Part shown: positions 1-7,811 of the stretch, one piece after another
Numbering within the stretch: the stretch's first letter is position 1
Layout of the letters: each line of letters starts with the position of its first letter
Assembly: GCA_903835235.1 (NCBI GenBank)
Contig: CAILMF010000053.1
Coordinates: 1 to 53,546, forward strand
Source: an uncultured Rhodospirillales bacterium
Lineage (GTDB): Bacteria > Pseudomonadota > Alphaproteobacteria > Acetobacterales > Acetobacteraceae
Direction: 5' to 3'
DNA length: 53,546 nucleotides
The notes under the pieces: model-generated
The model's database searches: none
Seen by the model: the letters and a program-made list of their open reading frames with translations, nothing else
Told to the model about the DNA's origin: nothing
Program-made: the position numbers and the translations under genes

Positions 1-1908
1 CCCGCCGCGTCCCCCAGGGCACCGTCGTGCTTCGGCCCCACCCGGCCCTGCCCCGGCCCGCCCCCCAGCGTGCCCCCGCCGCGCCCGTCGCCAACGGGCA
101 GTCGGGGCCGGCGCCGGGGCCGGCGCCGGGGCAGCCGCCGCCGGCGCCGTCAGGTTGGCATTGGTCCGCGGCTCAATCCCGCGCGCCCGCAGCTGGGCGA
201 TCAGCGGGTCGCCGCCGCCCGTCGCATCCTTGCAGCGGGTGCGGATGGCTTCCTCCAGCACCGGGCCGGGCGAGACCTTCACCTCGGTGATGCCGCCGGG
301 CTGGCCATTCACCAGCGCGGTGCGCAGCGAAAGCTCCATCAGCGGCGCCGTCGGCTCCCGCGGCAGGAACAGCAGCGTACGGGTCAGCCGGTCCAGCGCC
401 ACCTTGCCCGGGCTGTCCAGGCCGGGGACGCTCCAGCACGCCACATAGGCGGCCTTGCCGGCCAGCCAATCGGCCACCAGGCTTTCCCGCTGCACCGCCT
501 GGTCGCTGGTCAGGAAGGTGCCGGGCTGGCCCAGGCCGCCGGGGCCGTCCAGCACCGCCACCTGCGGCGCCAGCCGCGCCGTCAACGCCGCCGACTGGCC
601 GCCGCGGCCCAGCAGGATGCGGCTGAGATTCGGCATGTCGTCGCCGTCGCCGAAGATGTTGGCGCCCTGGAAATTGGCGCCGGCGCCCAGCAGCCGGTCC
701 ACCGGGTATTCCATGGTGCGCCAGCGCGCCACGGCTTCGGTGACGCATTTGGTGTCGCGCAGGCCGGGCGGCAGGTAGTTGGTGAACTCCAGCGCTTCCC
801 AGCGCAGCCGGAAGGCATCGGCCTCGGACAGGCCCATCTCCGCCATGCTGAAGGCATGGGCGTCCTGGCAGGCATCCTGGAAGCTGCCGGCCTCCGGCGG
901 GTTGCGGCGGGCCTGGCGGATCAGCTGGCGATAGGCCGGGAAGACGTCGCTCTCCCACACCGTCTTCAGCGGGTAGGTCACCGGCGAGGTGGCGCCGGCC
1001 GGGCTGGGCACCACCACCGGCATGCCCGAAAGGCCCGCGGGGGCGTGGCGGTTCTCGGCGCCCGGCGGCGGCAGGGTGCGGCTGGGCTGGGCATCCGCCA
1101 GGCTGCGCGCCATGGTCAGGTCTATCCGCAGCTCCGCCAGGTCGGTGCCGTCCGAGCCCTTGATGCGATAGACGTCGCGGCGGAGGAAGCGGTTCGGTGC
1201 GCTGGCGGTGCGGCCGGGGCCGAGCGTGGCGGCGCGGGAGACGGTGGGCGCCGAGGAATAGGTCTGCGACAGCGCGTCATCCACGATCTTCATCGCGGTG
1301 TTGACGACGCTGGAGCCGAGCGCGCCCAGGATGGCGGAGCCGCCGCCGGTGATGGGCGTGGTCACCGCGCTGACGAAGCCGACCGCCTGGCTCAACCGGT
1401 CCGCCAGGTGGAAGGTCTGCTCCGTGCTGGCGCGGGCGGTCACGTCGTAGGAAATGGTCTCGCCGCCGCGCAGCCGCACCCAGGAGGTCGCGACGTTGCT
1501 CTGCAATTGGGAAAGCGAGCTGATCGGCTTGGTCGCGGAGCCTTCCTCATTATGGACCAGGCTCAGCAGCACCAGCTCATGCGCCGGCAGGCCGCGGAAC
1601 TGCGGCTTCACGGTCAGCGTGTAGCTGCGGTTGGTGGTGCTGAGGAAGCGGCCGAAGGTGGCGGCCAGGTCGCCCTCGGTCATCGGCACTTCGCGGGCGA
1701 TGCCGGCGACAACCGGCACCAGGGTCAATTCCAGCCGGCCATAGATATCGATGTTGTCGCGGCCTTCGATGGCGGCGACAGCCTCCGGCAACGGTGCCTG
1801 CTCCAGCAGGCCGGGCTGGGCCTGGGGCCCGCCACCGCCGGCGGCGCAGCCGGCCAGCAGCAGGGCCGCACCGGCGAGAACAGCTTTCCCTGTCAATTGC
1901 CTGTGCAT
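1..1908 (-). CDS. Large outer-membrane-type lipoprotein of unknown function (3' end outside window)
   Basis: The reading frame is open from the ATG at 1908 to the left window edge (636 codons, no stop), so the C-terminus is missing. Residues 1-21 form a short signal peptide ending in the lipobox L18-A19-G20-C21, which predicts cleavage by signal peptidase II and lipidation of Cys21. The body contains a stretch with Ser/Thr-rich beta-like segments (residues 60-200), then a helical Gln/Arg-rich part. The last visible 60 residues are low-complexity Ala/Pro and then Gly/Arg, which is unusual for the end of a folded domain and may be a linker. A GGGGG-type ribosome site precedes the ATG. I do not recognise the family. 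It is transcribed in the same direction as the Lrp gene upstream, 127 bp away; that gap holds small dyads (for example GCAACG/CGTTGC at 1997-2013). Confidence 0.7.
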   Translation of the reverse strand, partial: MHRQLTGKAVLAGAALLLAGCAAGGGGPQAQPGLLEQAPLPEAVAAIEGRDNIDIYGRLELTLVPVVAGIAREVPMTEGDLAATFGRFLSTTNRSYTLTVKPQFRGLPAHELVLLSLVHNEEGSATKPISSLSQLQSNVATSWVRLRGGETISYDVTARASTEQTFHLADRLSQAVGFVSAVTTPITGGGSAILGALGSSVVNTAMKIVDDALSQTYSSAPTVSRAATLGPGRTASAPNRFLRRDVYRIKGSDGTDLAELRIDLTMARSLADAQPSRTLPPPGAENRHAPAGLSGMPVVVPSPAGATSPVTYPLKTVWESDVFPAYRQLIRQARRNPPEAGSFQDACQDAHAFSMAEMGLSEADAFRLRWEALEFTNYLPPGLRDTKCVTEAVARWRTMEYPVDRLLGAGANFQGANIFGDGDDMPNLSRILLGRGGQSAALTARLAPQVAVLDGPGGLGQPGTFLTSDQAVQRESLVADWLAGKAAYVACWSVPGLDSPGKVALDRLTRTLLFLPREPTAPLMELSLRTALVNGQPGGITEVKVSPGPVLEEAIRTRCKDATGGGDPLIAQLRARGIEPRTNANLTAPAAAAPAPAPAPAPTARWRRARRGHAGGRAGAGPGGAEARRCPGGRGG

Positions 1909-2035
1909 GCTTTCAACCCCCAGCTGCCTTGCTCGCGGAATGTTCACCGGCAAGGTGGGGCAAGGCAAGCGAAGCTTTGGGCGCGGTGGCGCAATGGCAA
2001 CGGGTGGCGTTGCATCCCGGCCACAGGTGGGGCGG

Positions 2036-2509
2036 TCAGACCGGGATGTCGCCCGGCGGCTTCAGCGCCTGCAACACGAAGGAGGAGCGGGTTTCCTTCA
2101 CCCCGGGCATGCGCAGCAGCGCCTTCAGCGCGAAGTCGGCATAGGCGTCGAAATCGGCGGCCAGGATGTGCAGCAGGTAGTCCATCTCGCCGCTCATGGC
2201 GTAGGCGGCCAGCACTTCCGGCCGGGCGGCCAGGGCCTTGTGGAAGCCCTCGACCACGTCCTCGGCATGGGAAGCCAGTGCCACCGAGACGAAGGCCTGC
2301 AACGGCAGGCCCAGCTGCACCGGGTCCAGCACCGCGGCGTAGCGGGCGATGACGCCGCTGTCCTCCAGCCGTTTCAGCCGGCGCTGACAGGGCGTGGCGG
2401 AGAGGCCGATCTCCTCGGCCAGGGCGACAACCGGCAACCGGCCATCGCGCTGGAGGGTGCGCAGCATGCGGCGGTCGATGGCATCCAATGCAACCTGGGG
2501 TTTTGTCAT
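2036..2509 (-). CDS. Lrp/AsnC-family transcriptional regulator
   Basis: A 157-residue protein with the two-part Lrp/AsnC layout: an N-terminal winged helix-turn-helix (LDAIDRRMLRTLQRDGRL ... LSATPCQRRLKRLEDSGVI, residues 8-55) and a C-terminal RAM/ligand-binding domain (residues 65-150). These proteins act as feast/famine dimers or octamers that sense amino acids. It is divergent from hppD, the second enzyme of tyrosine breakdown, with a 395-bp gap carrying an Lrp-like palindrome. The likely job, by inference, is control of hppD and of itself in response to an aromatic amino acid. The DNA just upstream of its start (2528-2580) is strikingly AT-rich for this genome and contains a TATGAT hexamer on the minus strand, a candidate -10 box. 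Confidence 0.93.
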   Translation of the reverse strand: MTKPQVALDAIDRRMLRTLQRDGRLPVVALAEEIGLSATPCQRRLKRLEDSGVIARYAAVLDPVQLGLPLQAFVSVALASHAEDVVEGFHKALAARPEVLAAYAMSGEMDYLLHILAADFDAYADFALKALLRMPGVKETRSSFVLQALKPPGDIPV

Positions 2510-2636
2510 GGCTCGGAAGACCGGAGGATTTTGTGTAAAATCATATCTAAAATACCAAAAATCAATACAAATTCATGGCCGAAGGGACGGTTTGGCCCCG
2601 CTGGCGTAGCGGGGCTGATCCGTCGATGCCGGTGAT

Positions 2637-2655
2637 TGTAGTGGAATTCACTACA
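2637..2655. promoter_or_regulatory. Probable Lrp-type operator between lrp and hppD
   Basis: A 19-bp inverted repeat with perfect 7-bp arms TGTAGTG and CACTACA around GAATT. The inner 15 bp start with TAG and end with CTA, matching the outer positions of the classic Lrp consensus (YAG...CTR). It lies in an AT-rich island 128 bp upstream of the regulator start and 250 bp upstream of hppD. The operator role is inferred from symmetry, position and the neighbouring regulator. The rest of the 2510-2904 gap shows no gene that I can support. Confidence 0.6.
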
Positions 2656-2904
2656 TTTACTCTCTCTAATAGGGAATGTCGGCGAATTTTGCATGCCAAA
2701 CCCAGGTTTTCGCTGATTTCGCCTAGGCCCCCTGGGGTAGCATGGCGAATAAGCGTCGTCCGGAGGCGGAAGTGGAGGGATTTGGCCCAAGCGCACCGCC
2801 GGCCCCGGCCGCATGGCTGCCGCACCGCTGCCACCCCGGGGCACCCTGCCCTGGACTGACGGCGCCAGCCTGCCGACCGATCACCCCAGCAAAGGACACC
2901 ACGC

Positions 2905-3999
2905 ATGGATATTCCGCCCGACCGCACCGCGCTGGCCGGCCAGGTCAGCCCGGCCAACCCCATGGGCACCGACGGCTTCGAGTTCGTCGAGTTCACCGGC
3001 CCGGACATTCCCGCGCTGGAGGCGCTGTTCACCCGGCTCGGCTTCAGCGCGGTGGCGCGGCATCGCAGCAAGGCCGTCACGCTGTGGCGGCAGGGGGAAG
3101 TAAACTTCATCCTGAACGCCGAGCCGGCCAGCTTCGCCCAGGCCTTTCAGCGGGTGCACGGGCCCTGCGCCTGCGCCATGGCCTTCCGCGTGGCCGATGC
3201 CGCCGCCGCGTATGACCGAGCGGTGGCACTGGGCGCGAAGCCCGTGACGGGCAAGGTCGGCCCGATGGAGCTGAACATCCCGGCCGTCGAGGGCATCGGC
3301 GGCAGCCTGCTCTACTTCGTCGACCGCTACGGCCCGGCCGGCAGCATCTATGACGTCGACTTCCGCTGGCTGGGCGAGCGCGAGGCGCAGCCCCGCGGCC
3401 AGGGCCTGACCATGATCGACCACCTGACCCACAACGTGCATCGCGGCCGGATGGACGTGTGGTGGCAGTTTTATGAGTCACTCTTCAACTTCCGGGAGAT
3501 CAGGTACTTCGACATCGAGGGCAAGCTGACCGGATTGAAGTCGCGGGCGCTGACCTCCCCCTGCGGGCTGATCCGCATCCCGATCAATGAAAGCAGCGAC
3601 GACAAGTCGCAGATCGAGGAATACCTGCGCGCCTATGGCGGCGAGGGCATCCAACACATTGCGCTCGGCACCCATGACATCCACGCCAGCGTGGAGGGCA
3701 TGCGCGGCGCCGGGGTGCGCTTCCTCGACACGCCCGACACCTATTATGAGCTGCTGCCCGGGCGCATGCCGGACCTGGCGCCGGCGGTGGTGGCGCGGCT
3801 GGCGGCCAACCGCGTGCTGATGGATGGCGCGCCGACGCCGGAAGGCGGCCGGCTGCTGCAAATCTTCACCGAGACGGTGATCGGGCCGATCTTCTTCGAG
3901 CTGATCCAGCGCCAGGGCGACCAGGGCTTCGGCGAGGGCAATTTCCGCGCGCTGTTCGAGAGCATCGAGCTGGACCAGGTGCGGCGCGGGGTGCTGTAG
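2905..3999 (+). CDS. hppD: 4-hydroxyphenylpyruvate dioxygenase
   Basis: The 364-residue product has the usual bacterial HPPD length. The enzyme converts 4-hydroxyphenylpyruvate, CO2-releasing and O2-dependent, to homogentisate in tyrosine catabolism, in the cytosol. Two vicinal-oxygen-chelate domains are visible; the C-terminal one carries the iron triad H173 (in IDHLTHNV), H251 (in GIQHIALGT) and E332 (in IFFELIQR). The C-terminal GFGEGNF loop that closes the active site is also present. The ATG at 2905 follows a good AAAGGA ribosome site. No homogentisate dioxygenase or other pathway gene is nearby, so here the gene is a single unit with the divergent Lrp regulator. Confidence 0.97.
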   Translation: MDIPPDRTALAGQVSPANPMGTDGFEFVEFTGPDIPALEALFTRLGFSAVARHRSKAVTLWRQGEVNFILNAEPASFAQAFQRVHGPCACAMAFRVADAAAAYDRAVALGAKPVTGKVGPMELNIPAVEGIGGSLLYFVDRYGPAGSIYDVDFRWLGEREAQPRGQGLTMIDHLTHNVHRGRMDVWWQFYESLFNFREIRYFDIEGKLTGLKSRALTSPCGLIRIPINESSDDKSQIEEYLRAYGGEGIQHIALGTHDIHASVEGMRGAGVRFLDTPDTYYELLPGRMPDLAPAVVARLAANRVLMDGAPTPEGGRLLQIFTETVIGPIFFELIQRQGDQGFGEGNFRALFESIELDQVRRGVL

Positions 4000-4038
4000 C
4001 GCGCGGCGGGATCGTCATTCGGCGATGCCGGGGACGGC

Positions 4039-4425
4039 TCAGCGCCGGCTGCCGAACTCATCCAGCAGGGCCTGCTGCTTGCGGCGCAGTTTCAGCGCGA
4101 CCAGGGCGGCCTGTTGCTCGCGCAGCAACTCCACCTGGCGTTCGGCGGTGCGCTGCAAGGCCAGCGCGTCGCGCGCCATCTGCGCCAGGCCGGCACTGTG
4201 CTGCGCGGCGCGGGCGGCGCGTTCGCGCGCGGCCAGGCCCAGCGGCAGCCAGGCGGCGTAGTCGGCGGGGTGGGCAGCTGCCGCCTCCTGGCCCGGGGCG
4301 GCGCAGGCGGCGTCGTGCCGGGCCTCGGCGGCGGCCAGGGCGGCGTTGCGCTCGGCCAGTTGCTTGCGCGCCTGGGCCACTTCCAGCCGGCGCAGCCGGG
4401 CCAGGGTGGCCAAGGGATCAGCCAT
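4039..4425 (-). CDS. fliJ: FliJ-like flagellar export chaperone
   Basis: A 128-residue, almost wholly helical, Ala/Arg/Gln-rich coiled-coil protein starting 5 bp after the fliI stop. FliJ is poorly conserved in sequence; it is identified by size, coiled-coil nature and position directly behind fliI, the export ATPase it normally docks on. It would act at the cytoplasmic face of the flagellar export apparatus, recycling chaperones and coupling ATPase to the export gate. The pair forms a two-gene operon; no other flagellar structural genes are in the window. Similarity alone is weak, so the name rests partly on context. Confidence 0.75.
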   Translation of the reverse strand: MADPLATLARLRRLEVAQARKQLAERNAALAAAEARHDAACAAPGQEAAAAHPADYAAWLPLGLAARERAARAAQHSAGLAQMARDALALQRTAERQVELLREQQAALVALKLRRKQQALLDEFGSRR

Positions 4426-4430
4426 CGGGG

Positions 4431-5804
4431 TCAGCCATCTTCCATCGCCTCGGCCAGGGCGGCGAAGGCGCTGTCCACCGTGCCGCGTTCATCCTTGCGC
4501 TGGGCCAGGAAGGCCTCGATCCCAGGCGCCAGGCGCAATGCCTCGTCCACCGCGGCGTCCGTGCCGGCGCGATAGGCGCCCAGCCGCACCAGGTCGGCCA
4601 TCTCGGCCTGCAACGCCAGGATCGCGCGGGCGCGGCGCATCAACGCGGCTTCCTCGGGCTGGAGGCAACCCGGCACGGTGCGGGAGAGGCTGCGCAGCAC
4701 GTCGATGGCCGGATAGCGGCCGCGTTCGCCGATATGGCGGTCCAGCACGACATGGCCATCCAATATGCCGCGCACGGCGTCGGCGACGGGTTCGTCATGG
4801 TCGTCACCTTCCACCAATACGGTGAACAGGCCGGTAATGGCGCCGGGATTGCCTTCCTCCCGCGGTCCCGCGCGTTCCAGCAGGCGGGGCAGTTCGGCGA
4901 AGACGCTGGGGGTATAGCCGCGCGTCGCCGGCGGCTCCCCGGCGGCCAGGCCGATTTCGCGCAGCGCCATGGCGAAGCGGGTGACGGTGTCCATCAGCAG
5001 CAGCACGTGCTTGCCCTGGCTGGCGAAATACTCGGCCACGGTCAGCGCGGCATAGGCGGCCTCCCGCCGCATCAGGGGGGTACTGTCCGAAGTGGCGCAG
5101 ACCACCACGCTGCGGGCCATGCCCTCGGCGCCCAGGTCGTCCTCGATGAACTCGCGCAGCTCCCGCCCGCGTTCGCCGACCAGGGCGAGGACGCAGACAT
5201 CGCATTCCGCGCCCTTCGCCAGCATGGAGAGCAGGGTGGACTTGCCGACGCCGGAGGCCGCGAACAGGCCAAGCCGCTGGCCGCGCCGGCAGGTGGCGAA
5301 GGCGTCCAGCGCGCGGACGCCAAGGTCCAGCCGCGGGCCGAGCCGGGCGCGGGTGCCGGCATTGGGTGGCGGGGCGCGCACCGGCAGCACCAGGCCGCCG
5401 GGCGGCAGCGGGCCGAGGCCGTCCATCGGCTGGCCCAGCGGGTCCACCACCCGGCCCAGCCAGCCGGGGCCGACCGCCAGGCCTTCCGTCGCCATCAGGG
5501 TGGCCATGGTGCCGGGGCCGACGCCCTCCAGCGGGCCGAAGGCCATCGCCTCCGCCAGGCCGGCGCTGAAGGATACAACCTCTGCGCGAATTGGGCCGCG
5601 TGCACTGGCGAGGGTGACGCGGCTGCCAACCTGCAACCAGGGCGCGAGTCCCTCAATTCGCAACAATAATCCCGAAACTTCCTTGACCTGTCCGCGCAGG
5701 GCCACAGGGCGCAGCGTTTCAAGGGTTGCCGCGGCGGCAGAAAGCCTTTGTGAACCAATGCGTTGCGGGCGGTCCATCGCATGGGCTGGCAACAATGCAC
5801 TCAT
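4431..5804 (-). CDS. fliI: Flagellum-specific export ATPase FliI
   Basis: I choose the ATG at 5804 (457 residues) because AGGAGT lies 6 bp upstream; an upstream ATG at 5864 has no comparable site. The protein has the F1-ATPase-like layout: N-terminal beta barrel, Walker [13 protein letters not shown], Walker [12 protein letters not shown] and the C-terminal helical part. FliI forms a hexamer at the base of the flagellar type III secretion channel. The first residues of the Walker A region (FAASGVGKS) and the RYPAIDVL segment are typical of FliI/SctN and distinguish it from AtpD. It is divergent from ctrA with a 107-bp gap, which suggests shared cell-cycle control. Confidence 0.95.
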   Translation of the reverse strand: MSALLPAHAMDRPQRIGSQRLSAAAATLETLRPVALRGQVKEVSGLLLRIEGLAPWLQVGSRVTLASARGPIRAEVVSFSAGLAEAMAFGPLEGVGPGTMATLMATEGLAVGPGWLGRVVDPLGQPMDGLGPLPPGGLVLPVRAPPPNAGTRARLGPRLDLGVRALDAFATCRRGQRLGLFAASGVGKSTLLSMLAKGAECDVCVLALVGERGRELREFIEDDLGAEGMARSVVVCATSDSTPLMRREAAYAALTVAEYFASQGKHVLLLMDTVTRFAMALREIGLAAGEPPATRGYTPSVFAELPRLLERAGPREEGNPGAITGLFTVLVEGDDHDEPVADAVRGILDGHVVLDRHIGERGRYPAIDVLRSLSRTVPGCLQPEEAALMRRARAILALQAEMADLVRLGAYRAGTDAAVDEALRLAPGIEAFLAQRKDERGTVDSAFAALAEAMEDG

Positions 5805-5809
5805 TCCGC

Positions 5810-5836
5810 GACTCCTGGGCAATTTTGATACGAATC
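5810..5836. promoter_or_regulatory. Two GANTC (CcrM) sites in the fliI-ctrA gap
   Basis: GACTC at 5810-5814 and GAATC at 5832-5836 lie 17 bp apart in the 107-bp space between fliI and ctrA. In DNA of this composition a GANTC is expected about once per 400 bp. The first site overlaps the fliI ribosome site (complement of 5811-5816). In Caulobacter a GANTC site in the ctrA P1 promoter makes transcription depend on hemimethylation after fork passage. Closer to ctrA there is also a short dyad GGTAT-CTAT-ATACC at 5873-5886. I could not place a convincing -35/-10 pair. Confidence 0.5.
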
Positions 5837-5911
5837 CAAGGTGAATTTCCTCTTCCCAGCACACGTAAAAGTGGTATCTATATACCCGCTTGGCGTGTAG
5901 GAGACACCCAG

Positions 5912-6649
5912 ATGCGTGTACTACTGGTTGAAGACGATCTCACCGCTTCCCGTGGCATTGTCGCGATGCTGAAGGCATCCGCCATGGTCGTGGACGCGGT
6001 GGACAGTGGGGAGGAGGCACTCGAACTCGCCCGGCTGTACGATTACGACATCGTGATCCTGGACCTCATGCTTCCGGACATGGAAGGCTATGAGGTGGTG
6101 CGCCGGCTGCGGGCGGCCCGGGTGGAAACCCCCGTGCTGATCCTCTCCGGCCTGACCCGGCCGCAGGCGAAGGTGAAAGGCTTCGGCATGGGCGCCGACG
6201 ACTTCATCACCAAACCCTTCGACAGCCAGGAGTTGCTGGCCCGAATCCACGCCGTGGTGCGGCGTGCGAAGGGCTTTTCCCAGCCCACCCTGTCGGTTGG
6301 CCCGCTGCTGCTGAACCTCGGCTCGCGTGAGGTTTCGGTGGAAGGGCGCCCGGTGCACCTGACCGGGAAGGAATACGGCATTCTTGAGCTGCTCACGCTG
6401 CGCAAGGGCGTGGTGCTGACCAAGGAAGCCTTCCTGAACCACCTGTATGGCGGGATGGATGAACCCGAGGTGAAGATCATCGACGTCTTCATCTGCAAGC
6501 TGCGCAAGAAGCTGGCCACAGCCGGCGCAGACAACCTGATCGGCACCGTTTGGGGGCGTGGCTATGTCATGCGCGACCCGAGCGGCGTTCCCGGCCGCAT
6601 GCCTCTCGTTGCCATGGGCAGCGAGTTGGCCGACGCCGAGGCTGCCTGA
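5912..6649 (+). CDS. ctrA: Cell-cycle response regulator CtrA
   Basis: The 245-residue protein begins MRVLLVEDD at the ATG at 5912, preceded 8 bp upstream by TAGGAG; the longer frame back to 5726 runs into the divergent fliI gene and is rejected. It is an OmpR-type regulator: receiver domain with acidic pocket E7-D8-D9, phospho-acceptor D51 ([15 protein letters not shown]) and K in ITKPFD, then a winged-helix DNA-binding domain with the near-invariant CtrA block HLTGKEY...LRKG...[27 protein letters not shown]. CtrA is phosphorylated through CckA and ChpT and controls division, motility and, in many relatives, ccrM. No C-terminal AA degradation tag context is lost: the protein ends AEAA, resembling the Ala-Ala end recognised by ClpXP in Caulobacter. 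Confidence 0.96.
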   Translation: MRVLLVEDDLTASRGIVAMLKASAMVVDAVDSGEEALELARLYDYDIVILDLMLPDMEGYEVVRRLRAARVETPVLILSGLTRPQAKVKGFGMGADDFITKPFDSQELLARIHAVVRRAKGFSQPTLSVGPLLLNLGSREVSVEGRPVHLTGKEYGILELLTLRKGVVLTKEAFLNHLYGGMDEPEVKIIDVFICKLRKKLATAGADNLIGTVWGRGYVMRDPSGVPGRMPLVAMGSELADAEAA

Positions 6650-6711
6650 CACCACCTGTCTCCCCCTGAAAAGATCGCGGCAGCCCCAGGCCGCGGTTGT
6701 CTCCACGCCCC

Positions 6712-6754
6712 CAAACAAAGGCCGCCCCGGGCAACCGGTGCGGCCTTTGGTTTG
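6712..6754 (+). terminator. Rho-independent terminator of ctrA
   Basis: About 60 bp after the ctrA stop, CAAACAAAGGCCGC (6712-6725) pairs with GCGGCCTTTGGTTTG (6740-6754), leaving one bulged G, around a 14-nt loop; TCT follows the T-containing 3' arm. The GC core flanked by A and T runs is the usual bidirectional terminator shape. A smaller CGCGGC/GCCGCG hairpin lies just before it (about 6677-6696). Confidence 0.7.
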
Positions 6755-6907
6755 TCTGGCGCCGCCTTGGCGCCGCGACGCCACGGCTGCAACGCGGCCA
6801 CGCGCAGCATCGCCGTGGGCCACATCAGCGCGCGGCGATCCTGACTCCATCGGCTTGTTCAGCGCGGCGCCGGCCGCAGCAGCCACGCACCCTCAATCGG
6901 TGGGGGT

Positions 6908-6984
6908 GGATTTCCTGCCTTGGTTTCAACAGGTTGCAGGGCAGGAAATCCGTTCCGATCCTTCCATCAGAACGGATATTGCCC
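6908..6984. terminator. Overlapping alternative hairpins between convergent ctrA and cheR
   Basis: A perfect 12-bp inverted repeat, GGATTTCCTGCC (6908-6919) and GGCAGGAAATCC (6940-6951), has a 20-nt loop. Its right arm can instead pair with a third segment, GAACGGATATTGCCC (6970-6984), through GGGCAGGAAATCCGTTC (about 6939-6955). The two pairings exclude one another. The third segment touches the cheR stop codon. Simple use as a cheR terminator is most likely; the switch-like geometry is inference. The remainder of the 6650-6983 gap holds only the ctrA terminator. Confidence 0.5.
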
Positions 6985-7811
6985 TACCCCGCCGCAGCCA
7001 CCGCGCGCGGCAGCTCATACGCGCCGCGTTCGCCGGGCACCGGCACCAGGCGGTCGGTCAGGCCCAGCACCGTCTCGGCGCCGCCCAGGTACAGCACGCC
7101 ATCCGGCGCCAGCTGCGCCGAAAGCGCGCCCAGCACCCGGGTCTTGGTCGGCGGGTCGAAGTAGATCAGCACGTTGCGGCAGAAGATCACGTCGAAGCGG
7201 CCCATGCTCCGCAGGTCGCCCAGCAGGTTGCAGCGGTCGAACCGCGTCATCGCCTTGAGTTCGGCGGAGACGCGCCAGCGGCCCTGTTCCTGGCTGAAAT
7301 GGCGCACCAGCTGGCGCACCGGCAGGCCGCGCTGCACCTCGAACTGGGAGAAGACGCCGTCGCGGGCGCGGGCCAATACCTCCCCGGCAATGTCGGTGCC
7401 GATGATCTCGACGCGGCGGCCCTGCATCTCCGCGCCCAGCTCGGCCACGATCATCGCCACCGAATAGGCTTCCTGCCCGGTGGAGCACGCCGCCGACCAG
7501 ACCCGGATGGTGCTGCCCGGCGGCCGCGCCGCCACCAGCTTGGGCAGCGCCCGCTTCAGGTGGTCGAACGGCTTGCCGTCGCGGAAGAAGCTGCTTTCGT
7601 TGGTGGTCAGCGCCTCGGTCACCGCCTCCGCCAGCGGGCCGGAACGCGGGTCGCGCAGGCGCAGCGCCAGCGCGTCCAGGTCGGCCAGCGCCTCGCGCTT
7701 CAGCAGCGTGGTCAGGCGCGACTCCAGCATGTAGCGCTTGTCCGGCGTCAGCAGCAGGCCGGAGCGGCCCTTCACCAGGCCGGCGATGAAATCGAAGCTT
7801 TCGGGAGTCAT
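6984..7811 (-). CDS. cheR: Chemotaxis protein methyltransferase CheR
   Basis: A 275-residue SAM-dependent methyltransferase that methylates glutamates on chemoreceptors. The N-terminal four-helix domain (residues 1-70) is followed by the Rossmann methyltransferase domain with TTNESSFFRD, the SAM loop VWSAACSTGQEAYSVAM and the CheR signature FDVIFCRNVLIYFD. It is the last gene of the chpT-cheA-cheW-cheY-cheB-cheR operon. Its ATG at 7811 overlaps the cheB stop in an ATGA junction, so translation is probably coupled. No pentapeptide-tether or TPR extension is visible. Confidence 0.96.
   Translation of the reverse strand: MTPESFDFIAGLVKGRSGLLLTPDKRYMLESRLTTLLKREALADLDALALRLRDPRSGPLAEAVTEALTTNESSFFRDGKPFDHLKRALPKLVAARPPGSTIRVWSAACSTGQEAYSVAMIVAELGAEMQGRRVEIIGTDIAGEVLARARDGVFSQFEVQRGLPVRQLVRHFSQEQGRWRVSAELKAMTRFDRCNLLGDLRSMGRFDVIFCRNVLIYFDPPTKTRVLGALSAQLAPDGVLYLGGAETVLGLTDRLVPVPGERGAYELPRAVAAAG

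Noticed and set aside
70-2352. A 760-codon plus-strand open frame opposite the lipoprotein and lrp genes.
   Set aside because: It is rich in Arg/Gln/His/Ala with no domain pattern and spans two convincing genes and their gap; high-GC DNA gives long open frames on the opposite strand.
2562-3110. Minus-strand frames in the lrp-hppD gap (182 and 112 codons).
   Set aside because: They overlap the hppD start and an AT-rich regulatory region, have no ribosome site and no recognisable domain.
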